A stretch of 64,000 nt of DNA from Kineococcus gynurae (GTDB lineage Bacteria > Actinomycetota > Actinomycetes > Actinomycetales > Kineococcaceae), in assembly GCF_050871315.1 (NCBI RefSeq), contig NZ_JBJLRE010000003.1; one strand, 5' to 3'. Under the pieces are notes generated by a model, which had not been told where the DNA came from, did not search any database, and saw nothing but the letters and a program-made list of their open reading frames with translations. Of this stretch, positions 16,206 to 24,191 are shown piece by piece. Both the position numbers and the translations under genes were made by a program. Position 1 is the stretch's first letter. Each line of letters starts with the position of its first letter.

Positions 16206-17303
16206 TCAGTCGAGGCGGGCGGAGAGGGCGAGTCGCTCGTCGTAGTGCAGGAAGGCCGCGGCCAGGGCGGTGCGGGTCGCCTTGCGGACGTCCTCGACCG
16301 ACCAGTCGCACAGGTCCATGAGCAGGGCGAACTCGCGGCTCAGCGACGTCCCGGACATGAGCCGGTTGTCGGTGTTCACCGCGACGGCGAAGCCGAGGTC
16401 CTTGAGCAGCGTGATCGGGTGCTCGGCGACGCTGGTGGCCGCCCCGGTCTGCACGTTGGACGACGGGCACAGTTCGAGGACGAGCTGCTGGTCGCGGACC
16501 CAGGTGGCCAGCGGGCCCAGCTCGGCCACCGGCATCCCGGCGGCGTCGGAACCGGACCCCAGGGTGATGTCGTCGGCGATCCGTACCCCGTGACCGATGC
16601 GCTGGGCCCCGCACTCGTGCACGGCCTCCGAGATGCTGCCCAGGCCGTCGGCCTCCCCGGCGTGGATGGTCACGGGGAGGTTCTCGGCGTGCAGCCGGTT
16701 GAACGCGGTGAGGTGGCGGGCGGGCGGGAACCCGAGCTCGGCGCCGGCGATGTCGAAGCCGACCACGCCGGCCTCGCGGTGCCGCAGGGCGAGCTCGGCG
16801 ATCTCCTCGGACCGGTCGGCGTGCCGCATCGCGGTGACCAGCGTGCCGACCCGGATCGGGGTCCCCGCCTCGACGGCCAGCTGCTCCCCGCGGCGCATGC
16901 CGTCCTCGACGGCGAGGACGACCTCGTCGAGGCTCAACCCGCCGCGCAGGTGCTGCTCGGGGGCGTAGCGCAGCTCGCCGTAGACGACACCGTCGGCGGC
17001 CAGGTCGAGGACCGCCTCGGTGGCGACCCGGGCGAGGGACTCGGCGTCCTGCATGACCGCGACGGTGTGGTCGAACGTCTCGAGGTAGCGCACGAGGGAG
17101 CCGGAGTCCGCGGCGTCGCGGAACCAGGCCCGCAGCTCCTCGGGGTCGGTGGTGGGCAGCGTGTGACCGTTGGCCGAGGCGATCTCGACGATCGTCCCCG
17201 GCCGCAACCCACCGTCGAGGTGGTCGTGCAGGGAGACCTTCGGGATGCGCCGGGCGAGGTCCAGCGTGCTGTCCTGGGGGTTGATCTGCTCCTGGGTGCT
17301 CAC
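16206..17303 (-). CDS. add: Adenosine deaminase
   Basis: The 365-residue enzyme converts adenosine or deoxyadenosine to inosine or deoxyinosine plus ammonia, in purine salvage. Zinc ligands are visible in KVSLHDHLDGG, the catalytic Glu in VTIHAGEADG, His in IGHGVRI and the metal-binding Asp in VAVNTDNRLMSG. Length is normal for the family. The GTG start at 17303 overlaps the stop of the upstream anti-sigma-like gene (GTGA). With the phosphosugar mutase and the aldehyde-dehydrogenase pair it makes this region a nucleoside catabolism neighbourhood. The 3' end is separated from the convergent pair by the inverted repeat at 16107-16186. Confidence 0.95.
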   Translation of the reverse strand: MSTQEQINPQDSTLDLARRIPKVSLHDHLDGGLRPGTIVEIASANGHTLPTTDPEELRAWFRDAADSGSLVRYLETFDHTVAVMQDAESLARVATEAVLDLAADGVVYGELRYAPEQHLRGGLSLDEVVLAVEDGMRRGEQLAVEAGTPIRVGTLVTAMRHADRSEEIAELALRHREAGVVGFDIAGAELGFPPARHLTAFNRLHAENLPVTIHAGEADGLGSISEAVHECGAQRIGHGVRIADDITLGSGSDAAGMPVAELGPLATWVRDQQLVLELCPSSNVQTGAATSVAEHPITLLKDLGFAVAVNTDNRLMSGTSLSREFALLMDLCDWSVEDVRKATRTALAAAFLHYDERLALSARLD

Positions 17304-17677
17304 CCGGCCGAGTCTGGCAGGTCCGCCCAGACGGTCTTCCCCCCGCCGGGTCCCGGGCGGACCCCCCAGCGCAGGGCCAGCGCGTCGACCAGCGCGACCC
17401 CCCGCCCCCCGGTGGACTCCGGCGGGGGTCGGCGCAGGACGGGTTCGACGGGACTGCCGTCAGACACCTCGACGTGGATCCCGCGCTGCGTCGCGCGCAG
17501 CGTCAGTGCGATCGGGGCTCCCCCGTAGCGCACCGCGTTGGTCACCAGCTCGGTGACGAGGAGTTCGAGCTCAGCCCCGCGGTCCGTGCTCGCGTGCTCG
17601 GCCTGCAGGGCGCGACGCACCCAGCGACGGGCCCGGGCGGCCGAGGCGAGGGCGGCGTCGAGGTCCAGACGTTGCAT
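17300..17677 (-). CDS. RsbW/SpoIIAB-like ATP-binding (anti-sigma type) protein
   Basis: This single-domain GHKL ATPase of 125 residues carries the N-box ELLVTELVTNAVRYG and the G1 box VEVSDGSPVEP. A later GGRGVALVDALALRWG stands for the G2 region. Streptomyces has dozens of such HATPase_c proteins; some bind sigma factors or anti-anti-sigma proteins, and most are uncharacterised. ATG 17677 has GGAGG 4 bases upstream and is preferred over GTG 17692. It is the first gene of a pair with adenosine deaminase (4-base overlap), so the two products are made together; whether they interact is unknown. No sigma factor or STAS protein is nearby. Confidence 0.85.
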   Translation of the reverse strand: MQRLDLDAALASAARARRWVRRALQAEHASTDRGAELELLVTELVTNAVRYGGAPIALTLRATQRGIHVEVSDGSPVEPVLRRPPPESTGGRGVALVDALALRWGVRPGPGGGKTVWADLPDSAG

Positions 17678-17748
17678 CCCACCTCCGACCACCCGCCGTC
17701 CCGCCGCTGCCGATCCTCGCGCCTGGGGGTCGCTTCCGCACGGGCAGG

Positions 17749-19413
17749 TCAGCCGGCCACCGCCCGACCGTCGACCAGCACGAGGTCGCTGCGCACGTCG
17801 GCCAGCTCGGCGAGCGGCAGCTCGAAGGGGTCGACCGACGCCACGACGAGGTCGGCCAGCGCCCCCACGCGGACGAGGCCCGTCTCGTCCTCACGACGGT
17901 TCACCCACGCGGAACCGGCCGTGTAGGCACCGAGGGCGACCTCCAGCCCGACGGCCTGCTCGGCGACGAGCGGTGGCGTGCCGGGCGATCCCGGGGGTCG
18001 CCGGGTGGTCGCCACCGCGATCGCCGCCCACGGGTCCGGGGACGAGACCGGCCAGTCGGAACCCATGGCCAGCCGGGCTCCCCCGCGGACCAGCCCCGCG
18101 AAGGGGTACTGCAGGGCCACCCGGTCGGAGCCGAGGAACGGCACCGTCAGCTCGGTCATCTGGGCGTCGTTGCAGGCCCAGAGCGCCTGGGCGTTCGCCG
18201 CGACCCCCAGTTCCCCGAACCGCGGCACGTCCTCGGCGGCCACGAGCTGCAGGTGGGCCAGGTGGTGGCGACCACCCCGCGAGCGCGGGGACCGACGGGC
18301 GGCGGCCACCGCGTCCAGGGCGTCGCGGGCCGCCCGGTCGCCGATCACGTGGACGTGGACGTCGAGCCCGGCCTCGTCGAGGGCGGGGACCACCTGCCGC
18401 AGCAGCTCGGCGTCCAGGTAGCTGAGCCCGCGGTCGGCCCCGGCGCACCCGCAGCGGTCGAGGTAGGGCTCGAGCAGGGAGGCCGTCTGGTTCTCGGCCA
18501 CCCCGTCGAGCATGATCTTGACGCTGTCGGCCCGGAACCGTCCCGCCGGCCCCAGGGCCGCCCGCACCCGGTCGCGGCGCGCGGCGAGGCGCTCGACCTG
18601 AGCGGCCACCCCGTCCGGTTCGACGCCCCGCGGCCACCACTGCGCCCCGACGACCCGCGCGGTCAGCTCCCCCGCGCGGACCGCGGTGACGTAGGCGTCG
18701 AGGGAGTCGGGCATACCCGCGTACTCCCCGACGATCGCGTCCTGCCAGCCGGTGACCCCGAGCGAGTGCAGGTAGGCCTGCCCGGCCAGCAGACCGGCGC
18801 GGACCTGCTCGGCCGTGGGACGGGGCGCGACGCGTACGACCAGTTCCATCGCCCCCTCGTGCAGGGTCCCGGTCGGGCGGCCGTCGGGGTCGCGCTCGAT
18901 GCGCCCGTCCGCCGGGTCGGGGGTGGACGCGTCGATCCCGGCGAGTTCCAGGGCGCGGCTGTTGGCCCAGGCGCCGTGGTGGTCGCGGTTGACCAGGAAC
19001 ACCGGTCGGTCGGGCACCCGGGCGTCGAGCAGCTCTCGCCGCGGGACCCCGCCCGGGAACTCGGCCATGGCCCAGCCCCCGCCGAGGATCCAGGGATCGG
19101 GCGAGGCCGTGGTCGCCGCCGCGAACGCCGACACCACGTCCAGGTACCGCTCGACCCCACGGGTCTCGGACAGGTCGCACCCCAGCCGCTCGATGCCGCC
19201 CTGCACCGGGTGCAGGTGGGCGTCGACGAAACCGGGGTGCAGCAGGCGACCCGCGAGGTCGACCGATTCGTCGGCCCGCCCGACCGCCGCCCGCACCTCC
19301 GCGTCCGTCCCCACGGCGACGATCCGACCGTCGGTGACGGCGACGGCCGTGGCCGTCGGGTGCCGTCGGCGACCGTCGAAGACCCGGCCGGAGTGCAGGA
19401 CGAGGTCCGCCAC
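17749..19413 (-). CDS. YtcJ-like metal-dependent amidohydrolase
   Basis: The 554-residue protein has the complete signature set: HPGFVDAHLHP, SVKIMLDGVAENQTASL (with the conserved Lys), DVHVHVIGDRAARDAL, HHLAHLQLV and MGSDWPVSSPDPW. It belongs to the same superfamily branch as the 9248-10690 protein but is longer, with an insertion-rich N-terminal half. The hydrolysed compound is unknown; amide or imide derivatives of amino acids or amines would fit the neighbouring aminotransferase. Its GTG start shares one base with that gene's stop codon (TAGTG, 19411-19415), so the two are translationally coupled. Confidence 0.85.
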   Translation of the reverse strand: MADLVLHSGRVFDGRRRHPTATAVAVTDGRIVAVGTDAEVRAAVGRADESVDLAGRLLHPGFVDAHLHPVQGGIERLGCDLSETRGVERYLDVVSAFAAATTASPDPWILGGGWAMAEFPGGVPRRELLDARVPDRPVFLVNRDHHGAWANSRALELAGIDASTPDPADGRIERDPDGRPTGTLHEGAMELVVRVAPRPTAEQVRAGLLAGQAYLHSLGVTGWQDAIVGEYAGMPDSLDAYVTAVRAGELTARVVGAQWWPRGVEPDGVAAQVERLAARRDRVRAALGPAGRFRADSVKIMLDGVAENQTASLLEPYLDRCGCAGADRGLSYLDAELLRQVVPALDEAGLDVHVHVIGDRAARDALDAVAAARRSPRSRGGRHHLAHLQLVAAEDVPRFGELGVAANAQALWACNDAQMTELTVPFLGSDRVALQYPFAGLVRGGARLAMGSDWPVSSPDPWAAIAVATTRRPPGSPGTPPLVAEQAVGLEVALGAYTAGSAWVNRREDETGLVRVGALADLVVASVDPFELPLAELADVRSDLVLVDGRAVAG

Positions 19414-20855
19414 TACATCACGCCCTGGGCGCGGGTGAGCACGTCGCGCAGCTTCTGCTCGATCTCGTCGAACTCGGCCCTCCCGATCGTCAACGGCGGG
19501 GCGAGCTGGACGACCGGGTCCCCGCGGTCGTCGGCCCGGCAGTACAACCCGGCCTCCCACAACGCCGGGGACAGGAACCCGCGCAGCAACCGGTCGGCCT
19601 CGGCCCCCGTGAACGTCTCGCGGGTCTCCTTGTCCCGCACCAGTTCGATCCCGTAGAAGAACCCGGCCCCGCGGACGTCGCCCACCAGCGGAAGGTCGAG
19701 CAACCGCTCCAGCGTCGTGCGGAACAGCGGAGCGTTCTCCCGCACGTGGTCGAACAACCCCTCCCGTTCGAGGATGTCGAGGTTGGCCATCGCGACCGCG
19801 GCGGCCACCGGGTGCCCCCCGAAGGTGTAGCCGTGCAGGAAGGACGTGCTGCCCCGCCGGAAAGGTTCGAACAACCGGGCGGAGGCGATCATCGCCCCGA
19901 GCGGCGCGTACCCGGAGGTCAGTCCCTTCGCGCAGGTGATGACGTCGGGGACGACCCCGAACTCGGTGCAGGCGAACATCCCCCCGATCCGCCCCACCGC
20001 GCAGATCGTCTCGTCGGCCACCAGCAGGACGTCGTGCTCGTCGCAGATCTCGCGGACCCGTTCCAGGTAACCCGGTGGGGGCGGGAAGCACCCGCCCGCG
20101 TTCTGCACCGGCTCCAGGAACACCGCGGCGACGGTGTCCGGACCCTCGAACTCGATGGCCTCCGCGATCCGGTCGGCCGCCCACCGTCCGAACGCCTTCG
20201 GGTCCTCGCGCAGGCCCTGCGGGGCCCGGTACTGGTTGGTGGCGGGGACGCGGAACGCGCCCGGGACGAGCGGTTCGTAGGGGGCCTTGACGTCGGGGAT
20301 CCCCGTGATGGACAGCGCCCCGGCCGTCGTCCCGTGGTAGGCGACCGAGCGCGAGACCACCTTGTGCTTGCCGGGTTTCCCGACCAGCTTGAAGTACTGC
20401 TTGGCGAGTTTCCAGGCCGACTCCACCGCTTCGCTGCCGCTGGTGGTGAAGAAGACGCGGTCGAGGTCGCCCGGCGCCTCGGCGGCCAACCGCTCGGCCA
20501 GGTCGATCGCGGGCGGGTGCGCGTAGGACCACAGCGGGAAGTAGTCCAGCGTGGACATCTGCCGGCTCGCCGCCTCGGCGAGCTCGGTCCGGCCGTGCCC
20601 CACCTGGACGGTGAACAGCCCGGCGAGCCCGTCCAGGTACTCCTTGCCGCGGCTGTCGTAGATCCGGGCCCCCTCGCCCCGGACGATGACGGGGACCTCG
20701 GCGCCCTCGTCGAGGGGACCGTGCCGGGCGAAGTGCAACCAGAGGTGCTCACGGGCCGCGCGGGCCAGCGGTGTCCCCCGTCGGGTGGTGGTCGGTGTGG
20801 TCGAGTCGTACGTCGTCGAGTTCTGCGTCGCCGAGGTCGGCGTCGTCGTGGTCAT
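19413..20855 (-). CDS. Class III PLP-dependent aminotransferase
   Basis: The enzyme has 480 residues, with the PLP lysine at Lys310 in CAKGLTSGYAPLG. The cofactor-contact segments TSGSEAVESAWKLAKQY and LLVADETICAVGRIGG are present. The branch is the so-called aspartate aminotransferase family protein of actinobacteria, related to putrescine, beta-alanine and omega-amino-acid transaminases, which pass amino groups from terminal amines to pyruvate or 2-oxoglutarate. The first ~25 residues are a Thr/Ser-rich tail (TTTTPTSAT). ATG 20855 has GGGAG upstream. It is the first gene of the pair with the amidohydrolase. A copper amine oxidase, Lrp regulator and APC permease set lies 7 kb away, suggesting a shared amine-catabolic theme. 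Confidence 0.9.
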   Translation of the reverse strand: MTTTTPTSATQNSTTYDSTTPTTTRRGTPLARAAREHLWLHFARHGPLDEGAEVPVIVRGEGARIYDSRGKEYLDGLAGLFTVQVGHGRTELAEAASRQMSTLDYFPLWSYAHPPAIDLAERLAAEAPGDLDRVFFTTSGSEAVESAWKLAKQYFKLVGKPGKHKVVSRSVAYHGTTAGALSITGIPDVKAPYEPLVPGAFRVPATNQYRAPQGLREDPKAFGRWAADRIAEAIEFEGPDTVAAVFLEPVQNAGGCFPPPPGYLERVREICDEHDVLLVADETICAVGRIGGMFACTEFGVVPDVITCAKGLTSGYAPLGAMIASARLFEPFRRGSTSFLHGYTFGGHPVAAAVAMANLDILEREGLFDHVRENAPLFRTTLERLLDLPLVGDVRGAGFFYGIELVRDKETRETFTGAEADRLLRGFLSPALWEAGLYCRADDRGDPVVQLAPPLTIGRAEFDEIEQKLRDVLTRAQGVM

Positions 20856-21148
20856 GTCGAGCGCTCCCGTCACCGGTGTCTCCGGTGGGCCGAAGGTAAC
20901 CTTTCCCTCGCCGGACCGTCCAGGGAGCGACGGGATCCGAGTGACGGTGGTCCGACTGCGACGGGATTCGTCGTGACCAGCTGTCGCGGCGACGTGAACG
21001 CCCCGTGACCCACCGCGATTCGTCCGCCGAGGACCCGGATCGGTCCCGCCTGAGCATTCTGCTCGGATGCGGCCGTCCATGTCGACAGTCTGCTCAGTTC
21101 GTCGACCCTCGCTTGCCTCCACCAGCTCCGTCCCGTGACCCTGGGCGG
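20856..21148. promoter_or_regulatory. Divergent control region with repeated TCTGCTC sites
   Basis: The region separates the aminotransferase operon from the membrane-protein gene. On the minus strand a -10-like TACCTT (20898-20893) gives a 30-base leader with a ribosome site. GAGCA-TTC-TGCTC (21052-21064) is a short palindrome, and its half TCTGCTC recurs at 21089-21095, 31 bases (three helical turns) away. GTCGAC occurs at 21081 and 21101. These are plausible regulator sites; no regulator gene is adjacent. Confidence 0.4.
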
Positions 21149-21778
21149 GTGAGCCTGTCCGCGCCGCCCGCCGCCCGCGTCCCCGCCCCACCGCACTCGC
21201 CCGTGGAGGACCTGGTCGGGCTGCTGGTCGGGACGTTCCTGGCTTCCTTCGGCCTGCACCTGCTGCACGCCACCACCGCGGTGACGGGCGGCACGGCCGG
21301 TCTGGCCCTGCTGCTCAGCTACGCCGCCCCGGTCCCCTTCGCGATCCTCCTCGTGGCGGTCAACCTCCCGTTCTTCGTGCTGGCCGCCCGCGTGAAGGGC
21401 CGTTGGTTCACGCTGCGCTCGGCCGGCGCCGTGCTCGCCCTGGCCCTGTGGTCGCCGCTGCACGCCGCCGCCCTGCCGCACCTCGACGTCAGCCCCGTGT
21501 ACGCCGTGCTGTTCGGCAACCTTGCCGCCGGCATCGGCATCCTCATCCTGTTCCGGCACGGGTCGAGCCTGGGCGGTTTCGGCGTCCTGGCGTTGCTGGC
21601 CCAGGAACGGTTCGGCTGGCGGGCCGGGTACGTCCAGCTCGCCCTGGACGCCGTCGTGGTGCTCTCGGCCCTCACCGTCGTCCCGTTCGCGGTGGCGGGG
21701 TTGTCGGCCGCCGGAGCCGTCGTGCTGAACCTGGTCCTCTCGATGAACCATCGACCCGGTCGCTACATGGGCGCCTGA
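21149..21778 (+). CDS. YitT-family-like integral membrane protein
   Basis: The 209-residue protein has five to six hydrophobic segments. It contains the YitT/DUF161-like pattern HATTAVTGGTAGLALLLSY followed by PFAILLVAVNLPFFVLA and later GNLAAGIGILILFRHGSSLGGFGVLALL. The function of this family is unknown. GTG 21149 begins just before an Ala/Pro-rich cytoplasmic N-terminus and is the start closest to the first membrane segment. Longer in-frame starts upstream add low-complexity sequence across the presumed promoter region. The stop overlaps the 3' end of the convergent methyltransferase gene by 16 bases. Confidence 0.75.
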   Translation: MSLSAPPAARVPAPPHSPVEDLVGLLVGTFLASFGLHLLHATTAVTGGTAGLALLLSYAAPVPFAILLVAVNLPFFVLAARVKGRWFTLRSAGAVLALALWSPLHAAALPHLDVSPVYAVLFGNLAAGIGILILFRHGSSLGGFGVLALLAQERFGWRAGYVQLALDAVVVLSALTVVPFAVAGLSAAGAVVLNLVLSMNHRPGRYMGA

Positions 21779-22314
21779 CCCCCGGACCGCGGCAGCGGTC
21801 GCCGGCGCGGGACCCAGAGCGGCACCCGGTCCCGGTAGTCCCGGTACGCCTGGCCGAAGCACCGTTCCAGGAAGCGCTCCTCGGACGGGCGGATGACGAC
21901 GTGCCAGACCAGCGCGCCCACGGGTGGGACGAGGAAGTACCCGGGCGAACCCAGGAGCAGGGCGACCCCCACGGTCTGCGCGATCCCGGTCACGGCCATC
22001 GGGTTGCGCACGAACCGGTAGGGACCCTCCACGACCAGGCGGGCGGCCGCGTCGAAGGGCACGGGAGTTCCCTCCCCGCGGGCCATCACCGTGGCGCACC
22101 GGATGCCGATCAGGCTGGCCGGCACCAGGACGACGGCCGCCCACACCGGGGCCCCCGGGATCTCGACCCGCGCGATCCCCAGCCATCGCTCCCCGGTCGT
22201 CACGACGACCGGCAGGGCGACCAGGGCCAGGAACCAGACGAGGACCATCCAGCCGAACGTCGCGCGCAGGTGCCGCCCGGCGCTCGCCGGACGGGCGAGC
22301 CGGTACAACCTCAC
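21763..22314 (-). CDS. Membrane methyltransferase of the ICMT/PEMT type
   Basis: This protein of 183 residues has four hydrophobic segments and the hallmark C-terminal motif GPYRFVRNPMAVTGIAQ ... RPSEERFLERCFGQAYRDYRDRVPLWVPR. The RNPM and EE..L...FG..Y..Y..RVP elements are those of isoprenylcysteine / phospholipid methyltransferase-like enzymes, which use S-adenosylmethionine at the membrane surface. The substrate is unknown. GTG 22314 overlaps the upstream gene's stop codon (GTGA), so it is the second gene of a two-gene operon. It ends inside the 3' end of the convergent YitT-like gene. Confidence 0.8.
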   Translation of the reverse strand: MRLYRLARPASAGRHLRATFGWMVLVWFLALVALPVVVTTGERWLGIARVEIPGAPVWAAVVLVPASLIGIRCATVMARGEGTPVPFDAAARLVVEGPYRFVRNPMAVTGIAQTVGVALLLGSPGYFLVPPVGALVWHVVIRPSEERFLERCFGQAYRDYRDRVPLWVPRRRPLPRSGGQAPM

Positions 22315-22760
22315 GGATCCGCCCGCCGCGGGGCCGGGGTTCCCACCCTGGTCGTGACGAGACCCGCCCCCGCGGTGCCCAGCAGCATCACGACGAACCC
22401 GACCCACCCCGACCCGCTCCGGTGGGCCAGCGTCGCGGTCAGGATCGTCGCGTACCCCAGGGCCCCGGTGGTCGCGCCGGCCAGGGCCCGGGCCGAGGGG
22501 TGGCGGAGCCCGGCGGCCAGGCTCGCCGCGGCCGCGACCAGGCACAGACCGACGTCGGCGGGGCGGAACGCGTCGAGGACGGACGGCGGACCGAGGTCGA
22601 ACCAGGCACGGAAGGGCGGTAGGACGGCCATCAGCAGCCACCATCCCGGCACCCCGAGCGCCACCAGCCCCAGGTACCCCGCCCCCCAGCGTTCCCGCAC
22701 CCCCCGACGATCACCCGGGGGCACCCGCCGGGACAAGCCCCCGTCCGCGTGTTCGGCCAC
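22311..22760 (-). CDS. Small integral membrane protein of unknown function
   Basis: I do not recognise this 149-residue protein. It has four hydrophobic stretches: GYLGLVALGVPGWWLLMAVL, a segment around VGLCLVAAAASLAAGL, one around GALGYATILTATLA, and VGFVVMLLGTAGAGLV. The N-terminus is charged and basic. GTG 22760 is the first codon of the longest frame. The coupling to the ICMT-like methyltransferase (4-base overlap) suggests a shared membrane-lipid or membrane-protein modification role, but that is only inferred from context. Confidence 0.6.
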   Translation of the reverse strand: MAEHADGGLSRRVPPGDRRGVRERWGAGYLGLVALGVPGWWLLMAVLPPFRAWFDLGPPSVLDAFRPADVGLCLVAAAASLAAGLRHPSARALAGATTGALGYATILTATLAHRSGSGWVGFVVMLLGTAGAGLVTTRVGTPAPRRADP

Positions 22761-22791
22761 CCGGGACTGCCGGGTCGGCCAGACTGTCCCC

Positions 22792-23262
22792 GTGATCGTC
22801 GGGAGCGGGTCGGACCTGTCGAGGCCGCAGGTGGCGTGGCGGGTCGGCGCGGTGGGGGTCGGACTGGTCGTCCTCCTCGGGGGTCAGCTGGCCGACACCA
22901 ACGACTGGTTCCCGCTGGGGTCGCTGTCGCAGTACGCGACCCCGCGCCCCGTCGACGGCAGCGTCGTCTCCACCTCGTTGGAGGGTCTGACCACGGACGG
23001 GCGGATCGTCCCGGTCCCCCTGAGTCCCGGTTCGGTCGGGATGTCGCGGGCCGAGCTCGAGGCGCACGGCCAGGAGATCATCGCCGACCCGTCGTTGCTC
23101 GGGGTGCTGGCCGCCTCGCACGCCCGGTTGCGACCGGGTTCCCCCGCCCTGCGCGAACTGCGGTTGGTCCGTAGCGAGCAGTCGATGCGGAACTCCCGGC
23201 TCGTGGGGTCCCCGACGGTCCGGGTGCTCGCGACCTGGGCTCCCACCGGGGGGCAGGGGTGA
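22792..23262 (+). CDS. Single-pass membrane-anchored protein of unknown function
   Basis: The 156-residue product has one clear N-terminal hydrophobic helix (GAVGVGLVVLLGGQLA) followed by a soluble region, probably outside the membrane, beginning DTNDWFPLGSLSQYATPRPVDG. No catalytic motif is apparent. The GTG at 22792 is 31 bases from the divergent membrane-protein gene. The gene overlaps the following HTTM-like gene by 4 bases (GTGA), so the two are probably made together. The DTNDWFPLGSLSQYA stretch resembles accessory proteins found beside HTTM-domain proteins in other actinobacteria; I recall this association only loosely. Confidence 0.6.
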   Translation: MIVGSGSDLSRPQVAWRVGAVGVGLVVLLGGQLADTNDWFPLGSLSQYATPRPVDGSVVSTSLEGLTTDGRIVPVPLSPGSVGMSRAELEAHGQEIIADPSLLGVLAASHARLRPGSPALRELRLVRSEQSMRNSRLVGSPTVRVLATWAPTGGQG

Positions 23263-24131
23263 ACCTCGCCGCCCGGGTCGGCGCGTTCGTCGTCCCCGCC
23301 CTCCCCCGCGCCCGGGTCGCCTGGTTGCGCCTGATCCTCGCGGTCTTCGCCCTGGCCGACGCGACCCTGCTCACCAACCACGTGTTCAGCCACGTCCACG
23401 TCGCCGAGTTCTGGCGCCCCACGCTCCTCGGTCGACTCCTGCACGTCCCCCCGCCCACCACCCTCACCGCGACGCTCGCGATGACCGCCCTGGTGGCCGG
23501 GGTGGCGCTCGCCCTGGCCCCCCGGACACGGACGGCGGCCGGTTGGTGCACGTCCCTCGGCTACCTGGCCTGGATCCTCTGGTCGATGGGTTTCGGCTAC
23601 GTCGCCCACGACCACATGGCGATCGTCGTCGCGATGATCGTGCTGCTGACCGCCGGGCGGGCCGACCTCGACGACCTCACCCCGTCCCGGCGGGCGGGAT
23701 GGGCCCTGCGCTGCGTGCAGATCGCCACGGTGGCCACCTACTGCGGATCCGCCGTGAGCAAGTGGGTCCGCAGCGGAACCCCGTGGGCCTGGGCCAACGG
23801 CGCGGTGACCGTGTGGGCCGTGACGCGGCGGGGTTCCGGGCTCGGCGACTGGCTCGGGCGTTTCCCGGAGTTCCTGGTCGTGACCCAGTGGGTCGTGCTC
23901 GTCTGCGAGTTCTGTGCCCCGGTCGCGCTGTGGTTGCGGGGACGCTGGCTGTGGTTCGCGGTGGGCGCCGCGATGGTGTTCCACCTCTCGACGTGGCTCA
24001 CCCTCGGCATCCACTTCCTGCCCACGGTCGTCTGCTGGGCGGCGTTCCTGCCCCTGGAACGACTGGGACGGTTCGTGCAGCGCCCGTCCTCCCGGGCGGT
24101 GGAGCCCGTGGAGACCGTCGAGGCGGTCTGA
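23259..24131 (+). CDS. HTTM-like (VKGC-type) polytopic membrane protein
   Basis: The 290-residue protein has about six to seven membrane helices. The sequence NHVFSHVHVAEFWRPTLLGRLL, the later ATYCGSAVSKWVRSGTPWAWANG and FHLSTWLTLGIHFLP resemble HTTM-domain proteins. That family is related to vitamin-K-dependent gamma-carboxylase and is common in bacteria without a known reaction. The conserved K in SKW and H in HLS/GIHF positions are those usually retained. It is coupled to the upstream single-pass protein by a GTGA overlap. There is no obvious substrate gene nearby. Confidence 0.6.
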   Translation: MNLAARVGAFVVPALPRARVAWLRLILAVFALADATLLTNHVFSHVHVAEFWRPTLLGRLLHVPPPTTLTATLAMTALVAGVALALAPRTRTAAGWCTSLGYLAWILWSMGFGYVAHDHMAIVVAMIVLLTAGRADLDDLTPSRRAGWALRCVQIATVATYCGSAVSKWVRSGTPWAWANGAVTVWAVTRRGSGLGDWLGRFPEFLVVTQWVVLVCEFCAPVALWLRGRWLWFAVGAAMVFHLSTWLTLGIHFLPTVVCWAAFLPLERLGRFVQRPSSRAVEPVETVEAV

Positions 24132-24191
24132 GTCGGGTCAGCCGTTCACGAGGTCGCCGTTCCACCCCACGTCGTCACCGGGTTCGACCGG

